A stretch of DNA of 39,567 nucleotides from Candidatus Pelagibacter sp. (GCA_028097945.1 JAOHFJ010000006.1:1-39567); one strand, 5' to 3'; positions 7,842 through 15,847 are shown, numbered from the stretch's first letter. Translations and numbers: made by a program. The notes: a model not told the origin generated them from the sequence alone.

Positions 7842-8740
7842 CTAATTTCTTTTAAAAAAGGCATCGCATCTCCTGCCCCAAGTTTTGTGGTAGATAATCC
7901 AGCAACTTTATTAGCAAGTTCTAAACACTCTTTAATAGGCTTTTCTTTAGATAAACCAAAAGCCAAACCTCCATTAAAAGCATCACCTGCACCAGTAGTA
8001 TCAATAGCTTTGACTGAAGTGGCTTTTAAAAAAATTTCTTCTTTTCCATCAGAATAGAATAATCCATTTTCTCCAAGCGTAATTATTACTTTTTTTATTC
8101 CTAAATTTATTAATTTATCTGCTGCTTGTTTTGCCTCTTTTTCACTTGTAATTTTAATACCAGTATAAAACTCTGCTTCAGTTTCATTAGGAGTAAAGTA
8201 GTCAATATTACTATAAAATTCTTTTGTAATTTCTGATGCAGGTGCAGGGTTTAATATAGTTAAACATCCATTTTCCCTAGCGGTTTTAAGACAGTGTAAA
8301 GTTACATCTTTAGGGACTTCAAGTTGAGTTAAAAAAATTTTTGAATTCTTAATAATATTTATGTGTTTATTTACTTCATCAATTTTTAAAGTTGAGGGAG
8401 CTCCAACGATTACATTAATTGCATTTTTTCCAGAGTTTTTATCTACTAAAATTCCAGCTACACCGGTTTGTAAATTTTCATCTTGGATAACACTTTTAGT
8501 ATTAATTTTATTTTTTGTAAGCGTGTCTAAAGCTAATTCTCCGTAAGAATCTTTTCCAATTTTACTTATAAAATTTACTTTTGCTCCAAGCCTTGCAACA
8601 GCTACTGCTTGATTGCATCCTTTCCCGCCAGGACCAACATTATATTTGTTACCTAATATAGTTTCTCCAACTGCAGGAATTTTGGGTCCTGAAAAACTTA
8701 TGTCAGCAACAAATATACCAAGGACAGAAATATCACTCAT
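7838..8740 (-). CDS. rbsK: Ribokinase (PfkB family)
   Basis: Sugar kinase of 300 residues, most like ribokinase, which phosphorylates ribose with ATP. The N-terminal GGKGCNQAVAVARLGA sugar-binding signature (about residues 38-53) and the C-terminal DTTGAGDAFNGGLAFG catalytic motif with its aspartate are both intact. The NPAPA segment near residue 181 is also usual for ribokinases. Its ATG overlaps the stop of the CcdA-like gene (TAATG). No ribose transporter is nearby, so the true substrate could be another pentose or a nucleoside. Confidence 0.85.
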   Translation of the reverse strand: MSDISVLGIFVADISFSGPKIPAVGETILGNKYNVGPGGKGCNQAVAVARLGAKVNFISKIGKDSYGELALDTLTKNKINTKSVIQDENLQTGVAGILVDKNSGKNAINVIVGAPSTLKIDEVNKHINIIKNSKIFLTQLEVPKDVTLHCLKTARENGCLTILNPAPASEITKEFYSNIDYFTPNETEAEFYTGIKITSEKEAKQAADKLINLGIKKVIITLGENGLFYSDGKEEIFLKATSVKAIDTTGAGDAFNGGLAFGLSKEKPIKECLELANKVAGLSTTKLGAGDAMPFLKEIS

Positions 8741-9453
8741 TAACCAAGCGTAGTTAGGAAAGGAAAGATTGTCAAAATATAATAACTTATAACTTGAATT
8801 TGATTAGTGGCAATTAAAACGCCCGTTAATAATAAAATCACTCCTCCAGTTTTAGTTACCCTTCCATAATATTTACTAAAACCTTTTCTTGTTGTTAAAA
8901 ATTTACTCATATAATAACCAGATAAAATAAATGGAATTGCCATACCTAAAGAGTAAAATGAAAGCAACAATACACCGGAACTAATAGATGCTTCTGTTGC
9001 AGATAAAGCTAGTATAGATCCTAGCACAGGCCCAATACATGGTGTCCATCCAAAAGCAAAAGCGGCTCCTACTAATAGTGGAAATGCATAATTATTTTTA
9101 TAGCTGTGTGTTTCCATTCTTTTTTCTTGATTTAAAAAACTGAAATTAAAAATGCCTAACATTTGAAGGGAAAAAAGAATGATTAAAATTCCTGCTGCAA
9201 TTCTTAATTCATTAGATAAAAATAATAATATATTTCCTACGGCCGAAGCTGTTGCGCCTAAAACAATAAATACAAGTGAAAATCCTATAGAAAATAAAAT
9301 AGTTTTTATAAAAACATTTCGTTTATCTTGTTCAATCTCATCTAAATTTTTTCCAGTAATATAAGAAATATAACCAGGAATAATAGGTAATACACATGGA
9401 GTTAAAAAACTTATAAATCCTGCGCCAAAAGCAAAAGTTAACTTTATGATCAT
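8740..9453 (-). CDS. ccdA: CcdA-like cytochrome c biogenesis / thiol-transport membrane protein
   Basis: Membrane protein of 237 residues with about six hydrophobic helices. It has the two family cysteines in FLTPCVLPIIPGY (C20) and FGWTPCIGPVLG (C139), which relay electrons from cytoplasmic thioredoxin to periplasmic thiol proteins. This is the CcdA/short DsbD type without soluble domains. It supports cytochrome c maturation or periplasmic disulfide repair. It is followed by ribokinase with a one-base overlap, an unrelated partner in function. Confidence 0.88.
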   Translation of the reverse strand: MIIKLTFAFGAGFISFLTPCVLPIIPGYISYITGKNLDEIEQDKRNVFIKTILFSIGFSLVFIVLGATASAVGNILLFLSNELRIAAGILIILFSLQMLGIFNFSFLNQEKRMETHSYKNNYAFPLLVGAAFAFGWTPCIGPVLGSILALSATEASISSGVLLLSFYSLGMAIPFILSGYYMSKFLTTRKGFSKYYGRVTKTGGVILLLTGVLIATNQIQVISYYILTIFPFLTTLG

Positions 9454-9466
9454 ATGAACTTTATAT

Positions 9467-9495
9467 TTGCCTTTAATCTTAACCGCAATTACAAT
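9467..9495 (+). promoter_or_regulatory. Candidate promoter for the unknown membrane protein, near-leaderless
   Basis: TTGCCT (9467-9472) and TACAAT (9490-9495) are spaced by 17 bases. The predicted transcription start is near 9502, two bases before the ATG at 9504. No ribosome site is present. Confidence 0.55.
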
Positions 9496-9503
9496 ATTAG
9501 CTC

Positions 9504-9848
9504 ATGATAATAAAATACCTTGGCTTTCTATTTACCCTTCTTTGGTCTTATACATTTATCAAAACACAGAGCTTATTTAAAAAAGGATCGGGATTCTTAA
9601 TTACATTATTTGTTTCAAACATCTCTTGGTTAACTTTTATAGCAGCTTGTTATTATGGATTTAAAAACTTTGAAATTTACTATGTTCTAATAGGAATAGG
9701 TTTTATAGTTGCACTTATTCAATTAACTTTTGGTCGAATAAGCTTATTCATCAATTCAAAATTTGAAAATAAGGAAAATTTAACAAGAATTAAAACAGCT
9801 ATTGAATATTTTATAATAATTATTATTGCCTATTTTATATTCAACTAA
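9504..9848 (+). CDS. Unknown small membrane protein
   Basis: Protein of 114 residues that I do not recognise. Four hydrophobic segments are visible at about residues 3-18, 31-50, 57-76 and 95-113, with short charged connectors (KTQSLFKKG; NSKFENKENLTRIK). Positively charged residues suggest a four-helix membrane protein. It is transcribed divergently from the CcdA-like gene and converges on the histidine phosphatase with a 4-base tail overlap. Normal codon use for the window supports a real gene. Confidence 0.7.
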   Translation: MIIKYLGFLFTLLWSYTFIKTQSLFKKGSGFLITLFVSNISWLTFIAACYYGFKNFEIYYVLIGIGFIVALIQLTFGRISLFINSKFENKENLTRIKTAIEYFIIIIIAYFIFN

Positions 9849-10402
9849 AATGTATTTATTGTTGATAAAACATTAAAATTTTTATCAGTTATTACTAGTT
9901 CGCCAGAACTTGGGGCTTGACCAGTCATTGCCAAAATAACTACATAATGAGTGACCAAAATTAAATTTCCTCCTTTTCCGTTCCAGTTTTTGGCAAAATT
10001 TTTTAATTCTTTAATTTGTTGTTTTTCTCTCTTGTTATAGGGAGGACTAAAAGTAGAATTTAATGCTGAAAACTCTTTATAATTTTTAAACGCATATCTA
10101 GCTGTATCTTTACACCTGCACCATTGGCTTGATAAAACCTGATCAATTTTTATTTTTTTTTCTTTAAATAATTTACCAATATTTTTGGATTGGCTAATAC
10201 CTATTTCATCAAGATTTCTTTGCGTTGAACAATCGTCAATTTTAAAACCTTCCGGATCACCTCTTCCTGGCGCAAGAGCGTGCCTGATCATAATAATTTT
10301 GTCTCCAACCCTAGCGGGTTTCCAATTATTTTCGTTCGCTTGAAGTTTTAAAGAGAGTGTTAAAAAGAATATTATGATTAGGGAAATAATTTTATTCTTC
10401 AT
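9845..10402 (-). CDS. Exported histidine phosphatase superfamily protein
   Basis: Protein of 185 residues with an N-terminal signal peptide (hydrophobic residues 5-20, likely cleavage after LQA at 22). The histidine phosphatase core is recognisable: R40-H41 in IMIRHALAPGRGD, R96 in SSQWCRC, and the second histidine H152 in VTHYVVI. The usual RHG is RHA here. It is likely periplasmic and would hydrolyse a phosphate ester, but no substrate can be named. It lies at the end of the cysE-msrB-fkbM run, with a 134-base gap before it. Confidence 0.8.
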   Translation of the reverse strand: MKNKIISLIIIFFLTLSLKLQANENNWKPARVGDKIIMIRHALAPGRGDPEGFKIDDCSTQRNLDEIGISQSKNIGKLFKEKKIKIDQVLSSQWCRCKDTARYAFKNYKEFSALNSTFSPPYNKREKQQIKELKNFAKNWNGKGGNLILVTHYVVILAMTGQAPSSGELVITDKNFNVLSTINTF

Positions 10403-10421
10403 GGTGGATGAAAAGTTAATC

Positions 10422-10535
10422 TTACGAATTTATGTAGCCTTGGTCTAGAGGACATGGCAAAACAAAAATAACTTTTTGGTGGGTTGTAAACAAAGTCTTT
10501 TTACGTGTATGCATATATTGTTGGTTGAATAGCAT
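10422..10535 (-). CDS. Possible 37-residue ORF downstream of the FkbM gene
   Basis: In the 134-base gap between the FkbM gene and the phosphatase gene there is a 37-codon ORF starting ATG one base after the FkbM stop (TAA T ATG). AGGAG lies 8 bases before the ATG, but those bases also encode the final Arg-Arg-Lys of the FkbM protein, so the ribosome site may be coincidental. The peptide is basic, contains one cysteine (VLPCPLD) and shows no membrane segment. I do not recognise it. The same stretch can also fold as a weak A/U-rich hairpin, so it may simply be a 3' untranslated region. Confidence 0.3.
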   Translation of the reverse strand: MLFNQQYMHTRKKTLFTTHQKVIFVLPCPLDQGYINS

Positions 10536-10536
10536 A

Positions 10537-11253
10537 TTATTTTCTCCTAAAAATGTAGTTATCAACAAGTTTAAATTTGTTTCTTTTTAAAATACTTATT
10601 ATTTTTTTTCCTTTCTCTTTTGATTGTTTATTAAAATTTATTATTTCAACACATATTGTATTTATATTAAATTTTCTAAAATCAAGTGATCTTAAAACTT
10701 CTAGTTCATGTCCTTCAATATCGATGTTAAGAAAATCAATTTTGAATAAACTATTCTCTTTTAAAATGTCGCCTAAAGTTTTTGATTTTATTTTTTTGAT
10801 TTTAAAATCTTTTTCCTTAATTTTAAAATGTCTACTTAACCAGTTCTTGTGATTCAAATCTAGAGTATTTTTTGAATCCAAATCACCTAAAAAATATAGT
10901 TTTTTATTTTTTCTGCTATTTGAGACAACAGAACAAATATTTATATCTAATGGCCTGGCATAATTAAACAGTTCAATTGTCAAGGGATTTAAGTCTATAT
11001 TAATTCCACTCCAACCTTTTTTGTACAGCTGAAAAGTATTGTTTAATCTTGTAGGATGAAAACATCCTAAATCAACATAAGTGCCTTTAAAATCTTTTTT
11101 AAAAAATCTTAAAATTTTTTTTTCTTCTCCAAACTGAGAACTTTTAAAAAGAAACTTGTAGTTTCTAATGTAGATATTATAAAAGAAATATAACTTTTTA
11201 AAAAAAGAGTATTTTTTTGCAACACTAAGTAAAATAGATTTTTTTGTTGACAT
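10537..11253 (-). CDS. FkbM-family methyltransferase
   Basis: SAM-dependent methyltransferase of 238 residues. FkbM-family landmarks are GTYVDLGCFHPTRLNNT (about residues 54-70; the SAM-binding loop), GWSGINIDLNP and IDFLNIDIEGHELEVLRSLDF near residue 173. Such proteins O-methylate sugars or other small molecules, often in surface polysaccharides; the target is unknown. It is preceded by msrB with a TAATG overlap. It is very rich in lysine and asparagine, and its A+T looks higher than that of its neighbours. Confidence 0.85.
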   Translation of the reverse strand: MSTKKSILLSVAKKYSFFKKLYFFYNIYIRNYKFLFKSSQFGEEKKILRFFKKDFKGTYVDLGCFHPTRLNNTFQLYKKGWSGINIDLNPLTIELFNYARPLDINICSVVSNSRKNKKLYFLGDLDSKNTLDLNHKNWLSRHFKIKEKDFKIKKIKSKTLGDILKENSLFKIDFLNIDIEGHELEVLRSLDFRKFNINTICVEIINFNKQSKEKGKKIISILKRNKFKLVDNYIFRRK

Positions 11254-11627
11254 TATTTGGGTTTAAAAATTAAACAAATACCATTGTTGCAATATCTTTT
11301 TCCTGTGGGTTTTGGGCCGTCATTAAAGATATGTCCGTGATGACCACCGCATTTTTTACAATGATATTCAGTTCTAGGATAGCCAATATGCATATCCGTT
11401 TTTTCCTCAAAAACGTCAGGTAAAGATTTAAAAAAAGAAGGCCAACCTGATCCACTTTCATATTTTGTGTTTGAATCGAAAAGTTTAGTTCCGCAGCCTA
11501 CACAATGGTAAGAGCCTTCTCTTTTTTCATTATTAAGCGGACTGCTTCCTGGTGACTCTGTTCCCTCTTGTCTTAATACGTAATTTTGTTCTGGAGTTAA
11601 ATTAGGATTCCAGTCTTTATTACTCAT
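11253..11627 (-). CDS. msrB: Peptide-methionine (R)-S-oxide reductase MsrB
   Basis: Cytoplasmic enzyme of 124 residues that repairs methionine-R-sulfoxide. Two zinc CxxC pairs are present (C42/C45 and C90/C93), as are the SGSGWPSFF motif and the catalytic C113 in KRYCNNG. The usual RYCVNSASL is altered to [10 protein letters not shown]118 (in GIC) might act as an extra thiol. It is somewhat short at the C terminus. It overlaps the cysE end by 8 bases (ATGAGTAA), so it is coupled to a cysteine synthesis gene. Confidence 0.93.
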   Translation of the reverse strand: MSNKDWNPNLTPEQNYVLRQEGTESPGSSPLNNEKREGSYHCVGCGTKLFDSNTKYESGSGWPSFFKSLPDVFEEKTDMHIGYPRTEYHCKKCGGHHGHIFNDGPKPTGKRYCNNGICLIFKPK

Positions 11628-12195
11628 CTTTTACTTTATCATCTACACCGTAAGGTCTAAACTTTCCTTTATTTTCTAACTTAACTGCTTTAGCAGGTAT
11701 ACCAACCATAGTTGCGCTTTCAGGCACATCTTTAACAACAACTGCGTTAGCAGCAATTCTTGCGTTCTTTCCAACTACTACTGGACCAATAATTTGAGCA
11801 CCCGATCCAATAACAACATCGTCGCCTATTGTTGGATGTCTTTTTTCATGTCTTTGTCTTTCACTATCAATACTTGGCGAGCTTCCACCTAAAGTTACAG
11901 CATGGTAGATTGTAACATTATCACCAACTTCTGAAGTTTCTCCGATAACAACTCCCATACCATGATCAATAAATAAATTTTTACCAATTTTTGCACCTGG
12001 ATGAATTTCTACACCTGTAAAAAATCTTACTGTTTGAGAAATAATTCGAGCAACTAAATCAAATCCAGCCACATAAAAAAAATGAGCTATTTTATGAAAA
12101 AATACTGCCTTAACACCTGGATAAGTCAATATAATACTTAAAATTGACTTGGCGGCAGGGTCTCTAGCTTTTATAGACTCTAAAAAATTGTTCAT
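11620..12195 (-). CDS. cysE: Serine O-acetyltransferase
   Basis: Makes O-acetylserine from serine and acetyl-CoA, the first step of cysteine synthesis. The C-terminal left-handed beta helix is clear: [19 protein letters not shown] with catalytic His, [24 protein letters not shown], then [15 protein letters not shown]. The frame is open back to 12222, but I place the start at the ATG at 12195. [17 protein letters not shown] matches how short EpsC/CysE-type proteins begin, and the extra nine residues look unrelated. No ribosome site is present; a TATATA box at 12208-12203 would start transcription almost at this ATG. The protein is 191 residues. Confidence 0.92.
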   Translation of the reverse strand: MNNFLESIKARDPAAKSILSIILTYPGVKAVFFHKIAHFFYVAGFDLVARIISQTVRFFTGVEIHPGAKIGKNLFIDHGMGVVIGETSEVGDNVTIYHAVTLGGSSPSIDSERQRHEKRHPTIGDDVVIGSGAQIIGPVVVGKNARIAANAVVVKDVPESATMVGIPAKAVKLENKGKFRPYGVDDKVKDE

Positions 12196-12202
12196 TACTA
12201 TG

Positions 12203-12244
12203 TATATAGTGTCTACTTGCAAAATTTAAAGAACTATCTATATA
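12203..12244. promoter_or_regulatory. Divergent promoter pair for cysE and the VOC gene, both near-leaderless
   Basis: Minus strand: TATATA (12208-12203) lies 7 bases before the cysE ATG. Plus strand: TATATA (12239-12244) lies 6 bases before the ATG at 12251, with TTGCAA (12217-12222) 16 bases upstream as a -35 box. Neither gene has a ribosome site, so both transcripts would begin at or next to the start codon. The whole divergent region is only 55 bases. Confidence 0.5.
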
Positions 12245-12250
12245 GATGTC

Positions 12251-12649
12251 ATGAGCAATGCATTTCATTTAGCAATACCAGCAGGCGATTTAAGCACGGC
12301 TACAAAGTTTTATGTCGATGTTTTAGGCTGTAAATTAGGTAATCGAGAGGAAGATAAATGGGTTGATGTTGATTTTTGGGGTAATGAATTAACTCTTCAT
12401 AAAACTGAAATGAAATTACCTAATGAAAGACATGATGTAGATATGGGTAAAGTGCCTGTACCTCATTTTGGAGTTCATTTAGATCCTAATGTATTTAATA
12501 AAATTAAAGAAAATCTTAAAAAAAAAAATATTCAATATTTAGACGAACCTTACACGCGATTTAAAGGTAAAAACGAACAACAAGAAACTTTCTTTATTAA
12601 AGATCCTCACGGTAATATTTTAGAGTTAAAAACTCTAAATAATTCCTAA
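12251..12649 (+). CDS. VOC (glyoxalase/dioxygenase) family protein
   Basis: Protein of 132 residues with the vicinal oxygen chelate fold: FHLAIPAGDLSTATKFYVDVLG at the start (first metal His), a central PHFGVHLD strand, and TFFIKDPHGNILELK at the end with the final glutamate ligand. These proteins bind a metal and act on glyoxal-like or aromatic compounds; the substrate is not predictable. It sits upstream of the persulfide dioxygenase and glutathione genes, but a 62-base gap with a small hairpin (12650-12669) separates it from the next gene. Confidence 0.85.
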   Translation: MSNAFHLAIPAGDLSTATKFYVDVLGCKLGNREEDKWVDVDFWGNELTLHKTEMKLPNERHDVDMGKVPVPHFGVHLDPNVFNKIKENLKKKNIQYLDEPYTRFKGKNEQQETFFIKDPHGNILELKTLNNS

Positions 12650-12711
12650 TTAGAGCAGTTTTGTTCTAAATTAATTAATAGATTTTACCTAAGTTTTTGA
12701 TAACTTGAGTC

Positions 12712-13395
12712 ATGATATTTAATCAATTATTTGATCCTAAATCTCATACTTACACTTACATCATATCTAGCGGTAAAGGTCGTGAAGCTTTAATTATTGA
12801 TCCGGTAATTGAAAAAACTCATGAATATCTAAAAATTTTAGAAAATCTTGATCTAAAACTGGTAAAAGTAATTGATACCCATATCCATGCGGATCATGTC
12901 TCAGGATTAAATGAACTAAACAAGATGACTAACTGCACAAGAATAATGGGAGATAATTCCCCTTCTGAAGTAGTTGATATTAAAGTTAAAGATGGTGAAA
13001 AAGTTAAAATTGAAGATATCGAATTAACTGCATTGCATACTCCTGGTCATACTATTTGTTCCTTTTCTTTTTTCATGAAAGACAGAGTATTTACCGGCGA
13101 TACTTTGTTAATAAATGGAACTGGCAGAACAGACTTTCAAGGTGGTAGCGCTAAAGATCAATATGACTCAATATTTAACAGGCTTTTAAAACTCCCTGAC
13201 CAAACAGTCATATATCCAGCGCATGATTATAATGGTAAAAAAAACTCAACCATTATTGAAGAAAAGAAGAATAATCCAAGACTTCAAGTTAAATCAATAG
13301 ATGAATATATTGAAATTATGAAAAATCTTAAGTTAGATAAACCAAACATGATGGACTTCCATGTTTCATCAAACATAAAAGGTTTAATTAAGTAA
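12712..13395 (+). CDS. ETHE1-type persulfide dioxygenase (metallo-beta-lactamase fold)
   Basis: Protein of 227 residues. The metal motif THIHADH has H57, H59, D61 and H62, with further ligands H113 (HTPGHT) and D130 (FTGDTLL). The segments GRTDFQGGSAKDQYDSI and IYPAHDYNGK are those of ETHE1, which oxidises glutathione persulfide to sulfite and glutathione using iron and oxygen. Typical glyoxalase II has a different second His ligand set and C-terminal domain. It is followed 33 bases later by gshA and then gshB, which supply the glutathione that the reaction needs. Confidence 0.88.
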   Translation: MIFNQLFDPKSHTYTYIISSGKGREALIIDPVIEKTHEYLKILENLDLKLVKVIDTHIHADHVSGLNELNKMTNCTRIMGDNSPSEVVDIKVKDGEKVKIEDIELTALHTPGHTICSFSFFMKDRVFTGDTLLINGTGRTDFQGGSAKDQYDSIFNRLLKLPDQTVIYPAHDYNGKKNSTIIEEKKNNPRLQVKSIDEYIEIMKNLKLDKPNMMDFHVSSNIKGLIK

Positions 13396-13428
13396 TCGTT
13401 ATAAAACTGGTGTATAGAATGTTCAAAA

Positions 13429-14745
13429 ATGAATAAACTTAATTTAATTCAATATTTTGTTGATGGAATTAAAAAAAATAATCAATTAAGAATTGGCGTT
13501 GAGCATGAAAAATTTCTTTTCAATAAGAGCGATTTAAAAAGAATTGATTACAAACAAATAAAAAAGGTCTTCGAAATCCTAAAAGACAAAGGTTGGGAGT
13601 TTGAATATGAGAAAGATAAAGTTATTGGTTTAAAAAGAGATAATCAAAAAATTACTACAGAGCCAGGATTTCAGTATGAGTTATCTGGCGCACCTTTTAA
13701 AAACATCCATTCTGTTTGCTCAGAAAATAGTAGTCACTTCAATGAGCTAAAAGAAGTATTTAAATCTGTATCGATTACCACTTCTTCAATTGCATATGAC
13801 CCTTTTAATAAATTAAGTGATATTCCTAAAAGTCCTAAAGAGCGTTACAAAATTATGACAGCTGAAATGCCTAAAGGAGGAAAGCTTAGTTTAGACATGA
13901 TGTACAAAACAGCAGGTATTCAAATAAACTATGATTATACTTCAGAGGAAGATTTTGAAAAAAAATTTAAGATCGGTAATTATCTTGCTCCTTTAACAAT
14001 TGCACTGTTCGCTAATTCTCCTTTTATTGAAAACAAACTTTCAGGTTATTTATCTTATAGGGGGAAAGTTTGGCAGGAAACTAATAGAGGCGGAATAATG
14101 CCAATTGCTTTCGAAAACGTTAACTTTGAAAAATATATTGATCATACAATTAATTACCCGATATTATTTCTTAAAAAAAACGGAAAATATCACTCCCCTA
14201 ATGGCCAAACATTTAATGACTTTTTAAATGGCAATTTAAGTTTTTTAAATGGGATAAAACCAAATTTAAAAGATTTTGAAAATCACTTAGGTACTATTTT
14301 TACAGAAGTAAGAGTGAAGCAAATTATAGAGTTTAGATCTTTAGACACTTGTAATTTTGGCTGCATTTGTAACGGACCATCTTTTTTTACTGGATTAATT
14401 TATGGATCTTTAGATGAGACTTATGAAATAATAAAGAATTGGAAAAAAGAAGACGTTATGGAAGCATATTTAAACGCACCTAAACAAGGATTTAACACTT
14501 TGCTTGGCAATAAGAAGCTAATTGATTGGGGAAAAATATTTTTAGATCTATCTAAGAAAGGTTTAGAAAAAAGAAACGAGCTTAATAAAAGCGAGAAAAA
14601 TGAAACAATCTACTTAAAGCATATTGAGGAAATAATTAAAAATAAAAAAACTAGAGCAGAAATGTTGATTGAACAATTTAATAAAACAAAAAACTTAAAC
14701 TTCTTGGTAAATCATGATGAAAATTTTAGCTATTCAGGGTTCTAA
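13429..14745 (+). CDS. gshA: Glutamate-cysteine ligase, plant/alphaproteobacterial type
   Basis: First enzyme of glutathione synthesis (glutamate + cysteine + ATP), cytoplasmic, 438 residues. It belongs to the plant-type class rather than the E. coli class: LRIGVEHEKFLF, KITTEPGFQYELSGAP, the MP-GG-LSLDMMYKTAGIQINYDY segment and LFANSPF are all in the expected order. Two further cysteines are in FGCICNGPSFF near residue 306. Its last 32 bases overlap the beginning of gshB. Confidence 0.93.
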   Translation: MNKLNLIQYFVDGIKKNNQLRIGVEHEKFLFNKSDLKRIDYKQIKKVFEILKDKGWEFEYEKDKVIGLKRDNQKITTEPGFQYELSGAPFKNIHSVCSENSSHFNELKEVFKSVSITTSSIAYDPFNKLSDIPKSPKERYKIMTAEMPKGGKLSLDMMYKTAGIQINYDYTSEEDFEKKFKIGNYLAPLTIALFANSPFIENKLSGYLSYRGKVWQETNRGGIMPIAFENVNFEKYIDHTINYPILFLKKNGKYHSPNGQTFNDFLNGNLSFLNGIKPNLKDFENHLGTIFTEVRVKQIIEFRSLDTCNFGCICNGPSFFTGLIYGSLDETYEIIKNWKKEDVMEAYLNAPKQGFNTLLGNKKLIDWGKIFLDLSKKGLEKRNELNKSEKNETIYLKHIEEIIKNKKTRAEMLIEQFNKTKNLNFLVNHDENFSYSGF

Positions 14746-15631
14746 TCTTGAAAAAGTAAATATCAAAACAGATACAACCATACTCTTAGCTGCAGAAGCA
14801 CAAAAAAGAGGTTATAAAATATATTATTTTCAGCCAGAAAATTTAAGTTTTTTAAATGGAAAAGTTATAGCTTTATGCAAACATATTAAAATCCACGATA
14901 ACAAAAAGAAATTCTACTCAACAGTAAAGACCATTAATTTTAACCTAGAAAAATCAAAGGTTATTTTAATCAGAAATGATCCACCTTTTGATAATCGTTA
15001 TTTATATACAACATTCTTACTTAACCATATTTCTAAAAAAGTTAAGATAATTAATCACCCATTTGCAGTAAGGAATGTTTCGGAAAAGCTGTTTTCTATT
15101 AATTTTATGAAGTACATGCCCCCTACCTTAATCAGTGAAAATCTTAAAGAAATACAAAGTTTCTTTAAAAGACAAAAAGCTGTTGTGGTTAAACCCATCA
15201 ATGGTTTTAGTGGAAATAATGTTATTTTATTCAAGTCTTTTAAGGCTAATAAAATAATGAAATTACTAAAGTCCCATAATCATTTATTTTTTCAAAAGTT
15301 TTTACCTGGTGTTTCTAAGGGAGATAAAAGGGTTTTTATTATTAAAGGAAAAATTGTAGGCGCTATATCAAGAGTGCCAAAAAAAGGTAGTATTTTATCA
15401 AATATGAGCAAAGGAGCTCACGCAAAGTTGACTAAACTGACAAAAAAAGAAATTAAGGCAAGTAAAGTAATAGGAAAACTATTAGTAAAAAGTAACATTT
15501 ATTTTGCTGGAATTGATTTTATTCAAGAAAAATTAATAGGCGATATTAATGTAACTAGCCCAACAGGCTTAGCTGCTTATAAAAATTTATCTGGAGTAAA
15601 CCTAGCGAAAATTTTTTGGAATAATATTTAA
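14714..15631 (+). CDS. gshB: Glutathione synthase
   Basis: Second enzyme of glutathione synthesis, adding glycine to gamma-glutamylcysteine; ATP-grasp family, 305 residues. The N-terminal KVNIKTDTTILLAAEAQKRGYKIYYFQ and the LIRNDPPFDNRYLYTTFLL segments match GshB. The C-terminal half has VVVKPINGFSGNNV, and GDINVTSPTGLAAYKNLSG is the expected ending. There are two adjacent ATGs (14714 and 14717); either gives the same protein but for one Met. The overlap of about 30 bases with gshA implies translational coupling. It ends only 7 bases before the bhmT promoter. Confidence 0.92.
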   Translation: MMKILAIQGSNLEKVNIKTDTTILLAAEAQKRGYKIYYFQPENLSFLNGKVIALCKHIKIHDNKKKFYSTVKTINFNLEKSKVILIRNDPPFDNRYLYTTFLLNHISKKVKIINHPFAVRNVSEKLFSINFMKYMPPTLISENLKEIQSFFKRQKAVVVKPINGFSGNNVILFKSFKANKIMKLLKSHNHLFFQKFLPGVSKGDKRVFIIKGKIVGAISRVPKKGSILSNMSKGAHAKLTKLTKKEIKASKVIGKLLVKSNIYFAGIDFIQEKLIGDINVTSPTGLAAYKNLSGVNLAKIFWNNI

Positions 15632-15638
15632 TTATATG

Positions 15639-15668
15639 TTGACAGAGAGATAAAATTTTTGCTATATG
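15639..15668 (+). promoter_or_regulatory. Promoter for the bhmT-metY transcript
   Basis: A perfect -35 box TTGACA (15639-15644) and a -10 box TATATG (15663-15668) are spaced by 18 bases. The transcription start would be near 15675, which is exactly where the SAM-II aptamer begins. It lies directly after the gshB stop. Confidence 0.75.
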
Positions 15669-15674
15669 TTAATC

Positions 15675-15724
15675 AGCGCCGAGTTAAGACAACTTGCGGG
15701 CGCTTAATAAATCCAGCTAAAGCG
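15675..15724 (+). promoter_or_regulatory. SAM-II riboswitch aptamer
   Basis: Matches the SAM-II consensus in order: P1 AGCGC (15675-15679) pairing with GCGCT (15700-15704), then GAGTTAA in the loop, TTGC just before the P1 return strand, AATAAAT, and the conserved 3' AGCTAAA (15715-15721). SAM-II is a compact pseudoknot aptamer for S-adenosylmethionine, common in alphaproteobacteria. I could not assign every pseudoknot pair by eye. The 3' strand GCTAAAGCG (15716-15724) is also the antiterminator strand for the downstream hairpin. Confidence 0.87.
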
Positions 15725-15737
15725 TTCAAGTCACATG

Positions 15738-15766
15738 ACCACCGCTTTAGCCGGTGGTTTTTTTTT
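15738..15766 (+). terminator. SAM-II controlled intrinsic terminator
   Basis: Stem ACCACCG (15738-15744) with CGGTGGT (15752-15758), loop CTTTAGC, followed by a run of nine T (15758-15766). Bases 15743-15751 (CGCTTTAGC) are a perfect 9-base complement of the SAM-II 3' strand at 15716-15724. Terminator and antiterminator are therefore mutually exclusive: with SAM bound the terminator can form, and without SAM the antiterminator pairs instead. Confidence 0.9.
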
Positions 15767-15786
15767 GGAACAATCTAAAATTAAAA

Positions 15787-15841
15787 CCGGGTATTTGAAC
15801 CGTATTGTACACCTGGCATATGCCAAAGTACTAAAAAGGAG
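15787..15841 (+). promoter_or_regulatory. SAM-V riboswitch
   Basis: Matches the marine SAM-V consensus: GTATTTGAAC, CGTATTGTAC, a small hairpin GGC-ATAT-GCC (15815-15824), then AAAGTACTAAAAAGGAG. A pseudoknot GTAC (15807-15810) with GTAC (15828-15831) is visible. The Shine-Dalgarno GGAG (15838-15841) directly follows the pseudoknot strand, so SAM binding should hide it and stop translation. It is the second SAM sensor on the same leader, 20 bases after the SAM-II terminator. The site controlled is a 21-codon ORF, not bhmT directly. Confidence 0.88.
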
Positions 15842-15847
15842 AAGTAG

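Noticed and set aside
10430..10460. tRNA-like look of GTAGCCTTGGTCTAGAGGACATGGC
   Set aside because: No acceptor stem, anticodon arm or T-loop (GTTCRANNC) could be built around it.
12196..12222. Longer cysE start at 12222
   Set aside because: The added residues (QVDTIYIV) do not match the family, and the -10 box of the probable promoter lies inside them.
12620..12669. Two small hairpins (12620-12638 and 12650-12669) near the end of the VOC gene as a terminator
   Set aside because: Both stems are short and A/T-rich with no T-run after them, so I cannot support a terminator call.
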